From NCBI GenBank assembly GCA_026119935.1, contig JALRMH010000015.1, positions 124,001 through 188,000 of the forward strand: a DNA stretch of 64,000 nt, read 5' to 3'. The translations under genes and the position numbers were made by a program. This document shows positions 1-11,518 of this stretch, one piece after another. Below the pieces are notes generated by a model. It was not told where the DNA came from, made no database searches, and saw only the letters and a program-made list of their open reading frames with translations. Numbering within the stretch: the stretch's first letter is position 1; each line of letters opens with the position of its first letter. Origin of the DNA: Endothia cerciana (lineage: Eukaryota > Ascomycota > Sordariomycetes > Diaporthales > Cryphonectriaceae).

Positions 1-599
1 CCGACGATGGGACCCGCCGCCTTTGCCGTCTGCCAGATGGCCAAATAGAAGGCTCTTTCACTGGGGCTGGGATAGCCAATAATGATAGCAGCCTCGGCTG
101 CCCAGAAGAATCCCGCTGATAGACCGCACAACGCGCTGCCAAATAGCATGAACCAGGTCACCGCTCTGACATTATTGACGTACAGGCCAGCGCCGTAGAG
201 GGGATATCCCACCGCACCGAGCGCCAGACCATATCGCAGGCCGATTCGGTTGTTGATGGCCCCGGCGGCAATGCAAACGATGAAGAAGAGGCCATATACC
301 AGGGCGTTGGCCGCGGAGACGGCGTACGGTTCTGCAGCTCCTCCGGCGCCCAAGTTATTGAGCGCATCCCACATGCCCGGTGCGGTAAACGAGACGCCGC
401 AGGCGACGGCGATCTGGAATGGGACGGAGCGGAAGGCAGAGCCGGGTTGCCTCACTGGTGAACGCTCTTCGCTATTCCTGTCTGCATCGTATGCGCTTGA
501 CTCGGTAGTTGAGTATCCCATCTCGGTGGTGGTAATGCGGGCGCCGTAGTCTTGTGCTGGTGGTGTGCCTTTCGCAAGGAGGGAGCTGGAGCATTCCAT
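1..599 (-). CDS. UNC93-like MFS membrane protein, 3' part beyond window edge
   Basis: One open frame read from the ATG at 599 down to base 1, where the window cuts it, so the C-terminal part is missing. About 26 hydrophilic residues come first, then a second in-frame Met (MGYSTTES) that could also be the start. Membrane segments follow: FQIAVACGVSFTAPGMWDAL, a helix around ALVYGLFFIVCIAAG, then NNRIGLRYGLALGAVGYPLY and FMLFGSALCGLSAGFFWAAE. The order FTAPGMWDALNNLGAGG...AGFFWAAEAAI is that of the fungal UNC93-like branch of the major facilitator superfamily (yeast C922.05c type). Those proteins have about 11-12 membrane helices, and their substrate is unknown. Nothing in the flanking DNA hints at a substrate. 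The upstream side (600 onward) is AT-rich and looks non-coding, which agrees with a start here. Confidence 0.8.
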   Translation of the reverse strand, partial: MECSSSLLAKGTPPAQDYGARITTTEMGYSTTESSAYDADRNSEERSPVRQPGSAFRSVPFQIAVACGVSFTAPGMWDALNNLGAGGAAEPYAVSAANALVYGLFFIVCIAAGAINNRIGLRYGLALGAVGYPLYGAGLYVNNVRAVTWFMLFGSALCGLSAGFFWAAEAAIIIGYPSPSERAFYLAIWQTAKAAGPIV

Positions 600-1959
600 T
601 TCAGATTTGAGGAAAAGGTCATCCTGTGTTTTATTTCATTTCATTTTCTTTATTTCATTTTTTTTCTGTCTCTTCCCGTCCTCAGACGTAATACGCGAGA
701 CTTCCATGGACCAATTTAGCAATCCATTACGAGATCGCCGAGTAAATTGGTAGTGCGGAAGAATTTGTAAATGCTGCGGCCGATCACGCAATTGCTATCA
801 CAGGTACCCGTTGACCAAGTCCCCACTCTCGATATTGCCCTTCTGGGTATTAAGTCGTAGAATCTGATACAAGGCAGTCATAACAGTATCTTCTCCCCCA
901 AAATTTATGAGGCTGGAAAAGCTCAAAATCTGATCCTTGATGCCTAGGTAGCCAGTAAAGAAATCTCGCCTCATTTCCATTAGGCACGAGTTCGAAAGCA
1001 TGGGAAATCTGTATTTTGGTGCAAATTGTCTCGCAAATTCTGTTCCTTTCCTCCTGATACTGTTTCCACCTGGGGGACCGCTACATAATATATAAGGTCA
1101 CCTTTTCCTCATTTACAGATATACTTAGGCAGGCAATTGGAGCCACATTTGAAGTAATTTCATGACTTTCGGTCTACAGATCAATTTACTCGATTATTTG
1201 TTCTTACTGTAGGGTCTGGAAAGATTAACCACAAGTAGAACCTCCTCGCGTCCTTGAGTACGTGTTATTAGGCCAGAATTAGGAAGAGACGAGTTCTCAG
1301 GACAGCATCATAAATTAATTAAATGCTGATGCTATGTTGAGGTCGACCACGTTGGTATGGATACCAGACCAACCTAAGGATGGTCTGAAACATATCTTGT
1401 ACACCTAGTGGACACTCGTCTCAAGCTTTGCCTATAATGAAAACCGTCAACAAATTTAAAATTTGTGCACGGGGTGCAGAGTTCCTCACGCGGCACGCCG
1501 GTCGGGCGCGGCTGGCCAAACCACACACACCCACGAACCGAATTTAGCTAGGAACGGTCGGCAACAACTACGAGAATGCCTTCTACATTGGTTATGGCCA
1601 TGGGAGTAGATCATGACCCGAGACGAGCGTTATACGAGATCTTCCATCATTTGACTGAAGTTGTATACAGTACCCCATAGCGGTCAGGCCAAAGCAAGAG
1701 CAAGCGCCGGGAACAAGTTTCCACCGAAGTTAGGAAGCGTTTTATAATCTATAGCCTCGTCCTATTGGAGGATTCCCAAGATCTTCTCTTCGTCCTGATG
1801 TGACTTCAACTTCAAAAAATTCACAATTCTGGACTCCAGCCTGCTTTCCGTGTCTTTGTGAAGTTCTATTAGTTTGTTCAACATGGCGGTTCCAAACTTA
1901 TCGGCCGCCCCTTCCTGCGGCGTGACCAATGAATTTCATTGATAAGCGTTATATATGCT
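600..1959. other. Intergenic, no gene supported
   Basis: AT-rich sequence with only short open frames (longest about 67 codons) and no family resemblance in either strand. It begins with a T-rich stretch (about 630-670) that lies just upstream of the UNC93-like gene and probably belongs to its promoter. Confidence 0.5.
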
Positions 1960-3477
1960 TGTTTCGGTTGAGATCCCAAAGCTGACGACGGCACTAACAG
2001 GTTGCCTGTCTTGTCGAGTCCTTGTCAGTATCGTCTTGTGGCACCGGTAACTCAAATTCAGCTTGTCTCTGTGCGGATGACTTCTATATCTCGACTGTCG
2101 AAATATGCGTGAAGAGCAACTGCACACTGAGAGACGAGCTGAGTACGTCAAAATCTCTGGACAGAGCCGCCCGTGCTGATTATCATGTAGGCTTCAAGAA
2201 TTCCACCTCAGTACTCTGCAATGATCCTGTCAGAAATGTATCATCTTCCCTCTTTAGTCTGTAGGAACTCCTATGCGTCTTACAGACTATCGCCTTTGCC
2301 CGAGGATGCTATGCAGAGCCCTCAAGATAGCTCCGTGGGGACACGATAATACGACAATCGTTATATCTTTCGTTAGTAGAGCCTAGTTCATATTCTTCAT
2401 CTTCCTAACTAGGACCTTACGGCGCAACAGATAGCCACCACAAGCTTTCTCGGTCTATTCTTCCAAGTTCATAATGGCCTCAGTGGAGACGCCTACAAGC
2501 TCACCCCCGATGGACTGGATTGGTTTCTTGAAATCTTTTATATCGAGGAAGTGTTCTACTCTTTTGTGCTGGCAACCGTCAAGATATCCATCTCCTTTCT
2601 GGTCATGTGCCTTTTCCCCGATCATACGTTCCAACGTATCTGTTCGGCGACGTAGGCGCTGCAAATCCCTATGCTTGTCTCCTTCCTGTCATTTGACTTT
2701 ACCGAGTGTCAACCTTTGGCTTTGTTTTGTACCGGGCGGGATAGCCTGCGCACAGGACAGTGCTGGAATACCAACGCCTTCGCCTGGTGTCACGTGGCAA
2801 TCAATATTGCTCTAGACGTGTGGCTCCTCGCTCTCCCAGCTTCTCAAGTATGGGGCCTAAATATGTCACTGAAGCGAACGCTCGGAATCTCCTCCATGTT
2901 CGTATTTGGTATCTTGTAAGTCTCTCAGCATCTCGTCTTTCCTCCGCCTCACTGTCGCATTGGCGTTGATGGATGCATCCCTCTAGCTTGGCAGTCGTCA
3001 GCATCATCTATCTAAAGAGTCTAACGGCCTTCAATTTCACGAGGTCGGAAGACCCCACCCGGGACTTAGAGGCTATAGCTGTCTGGCCAAGCATCGAGAT
3101 TACAGTTGGCGTAGTACGAGCCTGCATGCCTGCAGCCCGCATGGTTATTATGTTCTACCTTGGCATCATTAAATCTCACTATTCTACCGTTGTTTTAAAT
3201 TCTGCCGGACCACACGTCTTCGGGCCTAGATCGACGAACTGGAGCAGAAAATGGAAGAGATCCCAAAGAGAAAACCCAGTGAACTGATCTCAACAGCCAA
3301 GGGGACGTGAACAAGGAGGAGACCAGAGGCGAGACCTTCTACATCGACACAACCAACGCAATAGGAACGACCGTATCCCAGATTAATATGACTGAGCTCA
3401 GAAACATCAATAATTACGATATTAGAAGAATCTCGTCCTGGGAGAGGAATGATCTGCACTACCACGAGCTGGTTTGA
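1960..3477 (+). pseudogene. Decayed CFEM-domain PTH11-like receptor
   Basis: Pieces of one protein lie in the right order but in shifting frames. First a CFEM-like cysteine motif (SACLCADDFYISTVEICVKSNCT, partly quoted here by its cysteines at about 2070-2130) interrupted by a plausible 48-bp intron (2143-2190), after which SVLCNDPVRN continues. Then comes a rhodopsin-type membrane region: LDWFLEIFYIEEVFYSFVLA at about 2515, LATVKISISFLVMCLFPD, and CQPLALFCTG...CWNTNAFAWCHVAINIALDVW. After an intron (about 2920-2986) follow FNFTRSEDPTRDLEAIAVWP and RACMPAARMVI. This series is diagnostic of fungal PTH11 receptors. Breaks: an in-frame TAG at 2653-2655 in the middle of a collinear region, a frame change near 2040, loss of recognisable sequence at 2265-2430, and another frame change near 3300 before the tail ends at 3477. 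It is most likely no longer functional. Confidence 0.75.
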
Positions 3478-4452
3478 GAGACATCTCTGGCCACTGCAAG
3501 GTGGTCATCGAGCGATTTGCATTCTCTAGAGCAAGACAGACTGGGACCATTTTGATAGCAACAAACTGGTAAAGAGACTGCGAACACGATCATTCATAAT
3601 CGAAATTTCTGCTCGTTCGAATGTGATTCTACTGTGATTACTAATGAAGTTGACATAAATAGGCCAACTCGTACTGGATACAGCACATCTAAATTTATTT
3701 TTGCCTAGCAATCTATTGAATTAGGAGAATGTTCATGCATGACACTGCCATCTCCAGGTCATCCAACCGCCCTCCCCTCCTTTCTTGTTTTCCTTTCTTC
3801 CTTGGTCCTTGGTCATCGATGTGTGTGGGGGCGATTGCTCTGCTCATCCCGGTGTGCAGGACACCTAGGAGGCACGCTCCCAGTACTTACACAACAGCGA
3901 TTTCTGGCACACTTTACTTCTCTCATGCTCATGAGGAAGATGTCAATACCCAGGCAGAGAGACCCTCCATCCCGGACGCGGTGAATGTCACCCCCGGGGT
4001 GATGTCCAAAGCGAGCGGGCTGGTCCTTAGGTCGCAGCGCGACAAAATAGGTTGCTGACACATGACGAAGAGACTGCATGCTGCCTGATATTATTCTAGT
4101 CAAGGCTGACAGGCCTAACCGTTCTTGGTCGCGCGACCCCCGTTGCGGCGTAGCAATCTCGGATACTTCAGGCAGCACACCAGTCTCGGTGCATCGCGAG
4201 ATGTCGCGCAACTTCGAATGAAGCTTCGGGGGTCCACACTGCCCGGTCTACTGCATATATCAGACCTCTGTTCGACGCTTCCAAATTTCGCACCTAGCAG
4301 GCAGCTATCCTCCCCGCGCACAAGAACATCGCCATTCAGGCGCCACGCCCTGCCTTGACGTCCCCCCTGACGGCCCCCATTGCGACACGCTCAATATCTT
4401 GCATATAACCTTGGACCCCCCTCCCCCCCTCTGCCCAGGCCGTCTATCAGTC
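3478..4452. other. Intergenic, no gene supported
   Basis: Short overlapping frames on both strands, none with recognisable content. The last part (4380-4452) is C-rich and is probably the 5' leader of the small membrane protein that follows. Confidence 0.4.
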
Positions 4453-4914
4453 ATGTCTTGCAACAGCTGCTACGGCTGCGGCGACCCTCGCATGCCGCGT
4501 GCAAGCCCCGTCAACCTCAACCCCGACTCCAACATGTCCTCACCAGGCGCGACGATCCAGAATGGCCGCATCGTGCGCCACCGCCGCAGACGCTTCTTCA
4601 GCTTCGAGCTGTACCGCCTCTCGCGGCTCGTCCAGCACCCCGCCCAGATGACCTTCCGGGAGCTCTGCGTCATCGCGTTGGGCCTCTACGCCGTGTATCG
4701 CTTCTACTTCACGGGGGGCCAGATCTGGGACCTGACGGCGAGGCGGGAAGTACAGACCTTGTGCTACGGGAGTAGCTTCGCCGGGTGTGCATGGGACCTG
4801 CTCTGGGATGTGTTATACCTGCTCAGAGTCTGGATGGGACAAGTAATCCCCTGGGGTTTACTATGTGTTGTGGTGGTCTTCTTCGTGGAGCAGTTGTTGC
4901 AACGGCGGGGATAA
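4453..4914 (+). CDS. Small membrane protein of unknown function
   Basis: A single exon of 153 codons, with GC-rich codon use that stands out from the AT-rich flanks. The ATG at 4453 is preferred to the one at 4399, because the 18 residues between them are a proline-rich stretch translated from C-rich leader DNA. The protein starts with a cysteine cluster (MSCNSCYGCG; Cys 3, 6 and 9), which could be lipidated. A basic stretch follows (RHRRRRFFSFE), and then two hydrophobic helices near residues 67-85 (FRELCVIALGLYAVYRFYF) and 130-150 (VIPWGLLCVVVVFFVEQLL) with a loop holding two cysteines between them. I do not recognise the family. Both neighbours are unrelated: a dead receptor gene on the left and 1.9 kb of apparently empty DNA on the right. 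Confidence 0.55.
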   Translation: MSCNSCYGCGDPRMPRASPVNLNPDSNMSSPGATIQNGRIVRHRRRRFFSFELYRLSRLVQHPAQMTFRELCVIALGLYAVYRFYFTGGQIWDLTARREVQTLCYGSSFAGCAWDLLWDVLYLLRVWMGQVIPWGLLCVVVVFFVEQLLQRRG

Positions 4915-6794
4915 GTTTAACTCGGGGCGCTTGATCGATATGGGCGGATGGTCATACCCGGCTTTGCGTGAGTGGGACGGTCTTGCAGGTTTGGCACCGA
5001 AGAGGTCTTATCTCCCCTTGCTACATGTGTCTGAAGTTTGTGGACACGTCTAGGACATATCCATGGAGGATCTGCGGCCGAAGCGGAAGAGATGAATGTG
5101 GTTTTGAAGGGGCATGGTAGGATTACTGGACTGTTGAGGGATGATGTAAGGCATCGCGCTCTTGAGTCTGCATTGCCTACTGAGGGATCACGTCAAGTTC
5201 ATTCACTTACAAGCTAGGCCTCGGCCAATTGCGGCTGACGGTTTTTTGTTTTTTTTGTTTTTTTGTGTTTTTTTTTTTTTGCAACCAGCGATCAATTACA
5301 GAAATTTGTGATTGTTAGTCACTTTCCTCATATAATGCCCTTCTGGTCAAGCCAGACAGACTAGGGACTCTCCACTTGTTCCTTTTGTCACAATATGACG
5401 AGGATAGAAATGATTCGAGAGAAGTAAATTATCCAAGATTTCAGCTCATTTTAATCTATATGCATGTTCTATATGCCCAGAACATTGTATAAGACTGCTT
5501 GGTGCGAGAGTACGTGGGGTGACGATGATGACTAGAAATAAAGTTCACGGGTTGGACGGCCCGTACACTATGGTGCGGCGATCTCGGGCAGCAAGGCATG
5601 GACAAGAAGTGCCACATCACAATAATGGCTTGCATGCATGATATTAGATCAGGACGGCAACGCAACTCATCTTGCCACACGAGGTGACGAGTGAGGGTCG
5701 TGACATCGAAAAACAAAAAACTTTATGCATATGAACATTCATGCACGACACTAAACATAGTTCGGACAGGTACAAGCTGGAGGCATCATTGCCGATCTTG
5801 GTTCGCAGATGCTCGATCTCTCGAACTCCTACTACAATCACGTCGTCATCATGCCCGTGAACGTCATCGAGGGCAATGGTCAGATCATGTTTCGTCTTGC
5901 TCAGCTAGACAACTTACGGCCTGATTAAGGCTATGAAAGGAGATGAAAGGAGACGTAATGCCGAGAGGGTATCTCCGCGGAGAAGTGGCATAACAGCGCC
6001 GGTGTCATAAAAGAGATCGGTCTTCGTTGAGAGGCGGATGCAGCTCCAAAGATGAATAGGCGATCGAAGGCAATCATGACAGACAGCCTTTCCAGCGCAC
6101 CGATTTCTAGTGATGCCTGCTCATCTTCATGAAAGGAAGAAGATGAAAGATTCCCTGGAGGTGAAGGATGTTGGCCTCTGCTTCCGAAGAGAGACCCGTG
6201 CACTTCGATCAAGGATCAAATCCGTGTTGGTTGGTGGATCCGCATAAGACGGCCCGTTTGAGGATCCTCCGGCTGCAGGCGGGATTGTTGCCGCTGTCCC
6301 GTTTCGCTCATGTGAGCCACCGTCACTGCAGGATTGTAGCCCAAGATGCATTTTATCACAACCATGAAAATCGCGACCCACCGAAAAGCAGGGCAACTTG
6401 CATGCATGATACAACATAACGTCGAGTTGGGCATGGAAGAAACTACTAGATATGGTTAGAACCTTGGCAGCAGACATGGGTAATGAAAGGAGCCGTAGGA
6501 ATCGATGGTTCATAAGCGTGAGGCTCAGAATAGAGCCCACCCATTCGGATGTTGATGTTTCTCACCCATAGCCTTTAAGGTTTCCCGGCACCAAAATATC
6601 AGTACTAGCCACGTATCGGGGGCAGACCAATGTCCATGTTTTGTCTTCTTGGCTGATTTTTGTGCACCTAAATCTTTTCATTGATAATCGTGGGGATCCT
6701 AAGTGCCAGAGGTCAATCGCGTCCTTCACTGAGGAAGTCGACAAGCAATACCGTCAAGAGGAGCCCGAGCTGACCAGAGGACCCCGAATTCACA
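4915..6794. other. Intergenic, T-rich tract, no gene supported
   Basis: No reading frame with recognisable content in either strand. A run made almost only of T with a few G lies at 5241-5280. Confidence 0.45.
5241..5280. repeat. T-rich low-complexity tract
   Basis: Forty bases consisting of T runs broken by single G residues. Confidence 0.8.
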
Positions 6795-7658
6795 ATGACG
6801 AACAGCAGTCAGTATCACGCTGCTGCGAATTTTACATCCAGACCGTCGCAGCTTACACAGCCTCTGCCCTTCATCTTACCGGAACCTCTGGGCTCGCTCC
6901 CACCTCCAGGAAGAAGGCCATCACTACCCTTAATTCGAAGCGAGCTTGCGCGTACTGTGTCTCCTGCGCCAGATCACGATCCATGGTCGAGAGCAAAGCT
7001 TCGGCACGCACACAGAGCAGCACGCCGAGATGGTACCCACCAACGCTTCCCGCCATTGACACCCCCTAACGAGGTGAGACGAAGGCAGAGTTTCGGAGTT
7101 CCGGGGGCTCGCTTGTTACCACCTCCGCTACCCACGGGCACCATCCCGCGACCAGACAGTGCCCCAGCTTCTTACGATGTTTTTCTCCGAACCCGTTCGA
7201 TGAGCTCGAGCAGGAGTAGCTCGTCGAGCACACCATCCAAATTTGGGCCACACGCTTCTTTCCAAGATCATCCGACACCTACAGTGCACACATCCGAGCA
7301 TATTCGGTATAGATGTGATCAATGTCCCGAAAGCTTTATATCCAATGGCGCTTTGAAAAAACACAAGAGCATGCATCTGGAGAGAAGCTATCGCTGCGCT
7401 TGTGGCCTAGCATATACGGCTGTGTCAGTTCTACGTGTGAGTCCGAACTGCAAGATCCCGTAAAAAGGCATCTAAATCGGACTCGCTGCTGAGATTCCTT
7501 CCCAGAAACACCAAATTTTGAAAGGATGCGAGTCTGTTCCTGCCGAATGGTTCCACAGCCAGTCAACAACCCCCGAGAGCAAAGAGTTGCTGGATTTCAA
7601 CGACTTTCGACCATCATCAACAAATGGATCATATTACATGCCCCTGGACAGAGTGTAG
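6795..7658 (+). CDS. C2H2 zinc-finger protein, two exons
   Basis: Exon 1 is 6795-7436 and exon 2 is 7506-7658, around a 69-bp intron (GTGAGT...CCCAG). Splicing keeps the frame and removes in-frame stops. The protein has 264 residues. About 170 N-terminal residues are rich in Pro, Ser and Arg and look disordered. A classical C2H2 finger follows: RCDQCPESFISNGALKKHKS, with the second His in KSMH. A second, shorter finger comes straight after (RCACGLAYTAVSVLRKHQIL, then Cys in KGC). It has C-x-C spacing at its first pair and the intron falls inside it. The tail is short and polar. It probably binds DNA in the nucleus, but two fingers, one of them atypical, could also bind protein or RNA. No target or pathway can be inferred. 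Confidence 0.7.
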
Positions 7659-8908
7659 GTTCAGAATACTCTGAAATCTGTGGTGCAAAGACTGTACGAG
7701 ACCAATCAGTCCGAGTCTGTTGAGATATTCGCTGCTGGGATATGATACATCGTGAAACGCCAATACCCTTAGTCTCCTCCCGGACCCTGGAGGATCGAAG
7801 TTGGGTGGGCATGACTTATAGGCGCGAGACTGGAAGCCCCATAATTCAAGAACCAGACGGAATGGAAGTCCATAATCGACCATATAGATGGAAGGACACC
7901 ACCCATATCGATAAAGAATTTTATATAGACTATGGTTGCCAAACCAACATGCTTGCTCCCATCAACACACTTGTCAAGCGCCCTCTCACCTCATTGAAAT
8001 TCTCAATAGCTGGTGGATGGACCGTCATGTGTTCAGTCTCGACTGCTGCACGACCGTTCATCAGACACTCCATTGGATACGTGGTATGCTAATTTTCTTG
8101 TTACAACTTTTGACTCTGCTGGTGCCTCGCAGTGGAACTGTTGCAAGATGGTGGCTAAGCTATAATCAACACTGAACTATTTGGCCCGTCCTTTAGTCCA
8201 AAAGGCGGATGAGTGCGCCATGAAATTGTAAGAGTCTGTGCGGAAACAAAGGGACTCAAGGTCAGGCTTCAGCATCGGGTAACAAATTTTCCTGACGAGG
8301 CCGGGCTTGTGCCTCCTTCCTCGTCCCATGATAGATAGGTCTGCATTAGCAGACGGGGCTGGGGAATAAAAGGGTTTTAGTTCTGGGGCTGGTCCAGGAC
8401 TCGTGGCTACGCGCCTCGTGGGAGGGGATGTGGACCCAGTGAGGAAAAGGGAACTGTTGGGCCGGAGACTGGAGGCGAGAGGGTTGCTAGGAATGTGAGG
8501 GGAGAGGCGGACGAGCATATTGACAGACTGGTCTCTGTCGAAGGTGATGTTGCTTGGCAGGTTGTATAGGCGGTGAACTGTTTCTTGAGGGTAACTACTC
8601 CGGAGGCAAGCGAGACGTCAGTCAAGGCAAAAGCGTCACCGAATCGACCTGCAACTTTGGGATATGCTTCCACAGAATCTCCCCTTGTGGTAGGAACTAG
8701 TCTTGTAGCAAACACCCTCACGCCGCGTAACTTCCTTTGGGGAGAGAGAGACACCTTATACACTGTTCTTTTCCTAGTGATTCTTCTTTTTCCGGATATA
8801 TTTATGTTTCTACCTGTCGGCACGTGAACAGCTGGAGTGTACTTAAATTACGTCGTATTCATAGCTTCGTGTAGTTACCTGTACCAAGACCAAACCTGTT
8901 CCAGCGCC
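7659..8908. other. Intergenic; one unassigned minus-strand open frame
   Basis: Downstream space between the zinc-finger gene and the convergent dioxygenase gene. A 138-codon frame on the minus strand (8407-8823) is Ser/Thr/Pro-rich and resembles nothing I know, so I do not call it a gene. Confidence 0.4.
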
Positions 8909-10236
8909 TTATTCGGCGTCCAGGGGGCAGACCGGTGGCTTGTTGTTGACTTGGATACCACCACGCTTCCTCTCATCGCTGTCATGGAAAGGCAGCGCCC
9001 ATCCACCCTCAGACTCGGGCGTAGCCAGCCACAACCGCAGCAGGTGGCGACGGGGTTGCGGTGGCGGGAAGTCTGTTCAGGTATATCAACTACATTGCTT
9101 GACTTCACCAGGAAGAACAAGAGAAGCATACCTTTGTAAGCCGTCCTAGCATGCAGGACATGCGCGTCACTCAGGAACTGGATGTCCCCGACCTCCAGCA
9201 CCATGTGCAGCGCCAGCCTCTGGCACGTCTCCTCCAGCACGGTGAGCGCGTGCCACTGCTCCTTGCTCAGTGGCGGGATGATGCCCTTGTCGCTGAACCT
9301 GGTCAGGGACTTGACAAAGTACGGGTCCCACTTGCAGTAGACGCGGCCCTTGCCGCGCGGCTCGAGGAAGAAGACGCTGGTCTTGATCCACTCCTCCTCG
9401 CCCTCGCTGACCTCGCCCTTGCGGTCAAAGTACCACACCGGCTGCGACAGCAGCTCCGCGACCCCGGGCGCCTCCCGCCGCAGCGTATTCCAGACGTGGT
9501 GCACGCTCACGATGTCGCTCTCGCCGCCCTCCTGCGCCCGGTGGCAGCACAGCAGGCCGACGATGTCGCCCGGGTCCGCGTGGAAGAACTGCCGCGCCGT
9601 CGTCCGGTAGATGCGCACGCGGTCGATCTGCGTCGGGTCGTCGCCCACGTCCTTGACGTGGCCCAGGACGTGGCCCCGGCCGTTCTGGCTGATGAAGTAG
9701 CCGAGGTAGGTGCCCAGGCCCATATAGGCGACCGCGTTCTTGTGGGGTCCCCACTCCTGCGCCGGGAAGCGCTTGAAGAGGATGAAGCCCTTGCCGTTGA
9801 GGAGGTCATCGCGGAGGGCCTGGAGGACCTTGCCTAGCTTGGGGAGGGGGAAGTTATCCTGGGACGGGAGCGGTCAGTCCCGGCTGTTCGGGAAGACTTG
9901 AGGTGTTGTGAAGGGGGAAAATACCTTGGAGATACCTGTCAGAGGCGTGCCGGACTCGATGAAGCGGTCCGCGGTGTCACTCAGCTCCTGGACCTCCTCT
10001 TCCGTGAAGGGGTGAACCCATTTCTCTGGGTTGTTCTCGTAGTCCTCCTTCTTCCACACAGTCGGGCCCGAGATGTGCTCTGGGAACTCGGAGAACGGCT
10101 TGAGCTCGTCGTAGACAGGAGGGTGCTGCCCCGAGGTCCGGATGCCATCCGGGAAGATGTCCCTGGGCGCGTTGTGGTTTTTCACCCGCAATGAGGCGGG
10201 GCTGTTTGCCTCTTCGATGAGTGCTCCTGGAGCCAT
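8909..10236 (-). CDS. TauD/TfdA-family 2-oxoglutarate/Fe(II) dioxygenase
   Basis: Three exons: 10236-9925, 9858-9132 and 9072-8909, with introns of 66 and 59 bp. Together they give 400 residues, the usual length of fungal members. Such enzymes use Fe(II), 2-oxoglutarate and O2 to hydroxylate a small acid or amine substrate, as taurine dioxygenase and 2,4-D dioxygenase do. Seen in the protein: the metal motif H-x-D in ARQFFHADPGDIVGL (His197, Asp199), a later His in the SDAHVLHARTAY region, and the C-terminal Arg region RRHLLRLWLA followed by GGIQV and PLDAE at the end. There is no signal peptide, so it is probably cytosolic. GC-rich codon use makes large open frames appear on the opposite strand. 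The substrate is unknown: fungal genomes carry many such paralogues and no pathway genes adjoin it. A TATA-like box lies about 115 bp upstream. Confidence 0.9.
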
Positions 10237-10348
10237 GGTGTTCTGGTGGGATGTTCTGGCCGGCTATCAATGTTCGTCTGGCCCCAATTGCAGTCCAGAG
10301 GTTGTCCCTTGGTCAAAAAAAATACAGTCGAAGGGCGATCTCGGAGTT

Positions 10349-10354
10349 CTTATA
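10349..10354 (-). promoter_or_regulatory. TATA-like box of the dioxygenase gene
   Basis: TATAAG on the minus strand, about 115 bp upstream of the start codon at 10236. Assigned by position only. Confidence 0.3.
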
Positions 10355-11349
10355 TCGCCTCACACTTCACACCAGTGCGGGGCCCGCCCTCCCCTCCTCT
10401 TCGTAGAGGGATCTATTTATTATAGGCCCCGGGCATGCTCTCAGTAGCCCATGACGTGACTGCTCCATAGTGTGTACCATGCCGCTGGGTACTACCAGGC
10501 TGTTTGGGCCCGCTATGTAAAGGATATGTGCTTTGGGAGGATAGTCCTGATAGTTGACGAGCTTCGGTCTACCGATGGCGTGCTTGTTCCCGCATGGCCA
10601 TTTCTCGGCGTGAGCTTCACCAGGTATGAGCTTCCCGGTCCAGCAGACAAGACATTGCCTTAAGGATTAGACTCTAAGCAATCGGGTATCGGTCGCGCGA
10701 CGTCAGTTCCACACAATATTGCGTGTTTCATTTCTCCGTTTCGTGATGGCGAGGAGCCCTCTAGTCTGTCACATCTGCCCTCTGCGGAGAGCAAGTCTGC
10801 AAATGGAATACCCTTCACTCTGTCCAATACCGGATAAATCACGCAGGCGCCACCATGATAGCCATCCATAGCAGATCGTGGTATTCCCCGAACGGACGCC
10901 AGCCCGACACCCGAACGCAACGTCTTGCGACGTGCAACAGAAGTCGTGTCCCTGGATATCATCAATCCGGTTCAGGGCCCGCTCATGCGTGCCGTGATCT
11001 ATGGGCCCGGAGTGGCCCCACTCACTCCACTCGGACCGCTGCGCCCAAAGACATTCGACTCCAGCACGCGAAGAGGGCTATGAGAGCAATGTAGCCCCAT
11101 CGAATTCTTTTCGTCAGTATGTAGAAAACCTGTCCAAGCTATACGAATACAGTCGTGATACAATCCGTATTGGGCGCCCGCTGGTCATAGCAGGTCAGGC
11201 CCAGCAAACACGCCGTTCAACACCGATATAGATGCAAATACAGCCTCGAGAATTCAAACTCCTGCGAGGCGAATCTCAAGTCCGACAGACCAGCCGCACA
11301 CCCATCCAGATCATATGCCCAGCTCGACCGAAGAAGAGCAGCGCAGGCC
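10355..11349. other. Intergenic, no gene supported
   Basis: Mixed-composition DNA with short frames only; it leads into the homopolymer block. Confidence 0.4.
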
Positions 11350-11374
11350 AAAAAAAAAAAAAAAAAAAAAAAAA
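11350..11374. repeat. Poly-A run
   Basis: Twenty-five consecutive A, placed 36 bp before the G/C homopolymer block. Confidence 0.9.
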
Positions 11375-11410
11375 GGAAGCCGTGATGTCACTGGACACCC
11401 GGTTGTGCCG

Positions 11411-11518
11411 CCCCCCCCGGGGGGGGGGGGGGGGGGGGGGCGGGGGGGGGGGGGGGGGGGGGGGGGTGGGGGGGGGGGGGGGGGCGGGCGGGGGGGGGGG
11501 GGGGCCCCCCCCCCCCCC
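11411..11518. repeat. C8-Gn-C14 homopolymer block
   Basis: A block of 108 bases that starts with eight C, continues as an almost pure G run (three interrupting C and one T), and ends with fourteen C. It could fold as a hairpin or G-quadruplex, or it could be a sequencing or assembly artefact. The Pro- and Gly-rich open frames across it are meaningless. Confidence 0.9.

Noticed and set aside
6641..7069. 142-codon plus-strand open frame overlapping the zinc-finger gene
   Set aside because: It overlaps exon 1 in another phase and has no domain, while the zinc-finger frame has clear C2H2 motifs and a working intron.
9151..9837. 228-codon plus-strand open frame
   Set aside because: Antisense of exon 2 of the TauD/TfdA dioxygenase, with no domain of its own.
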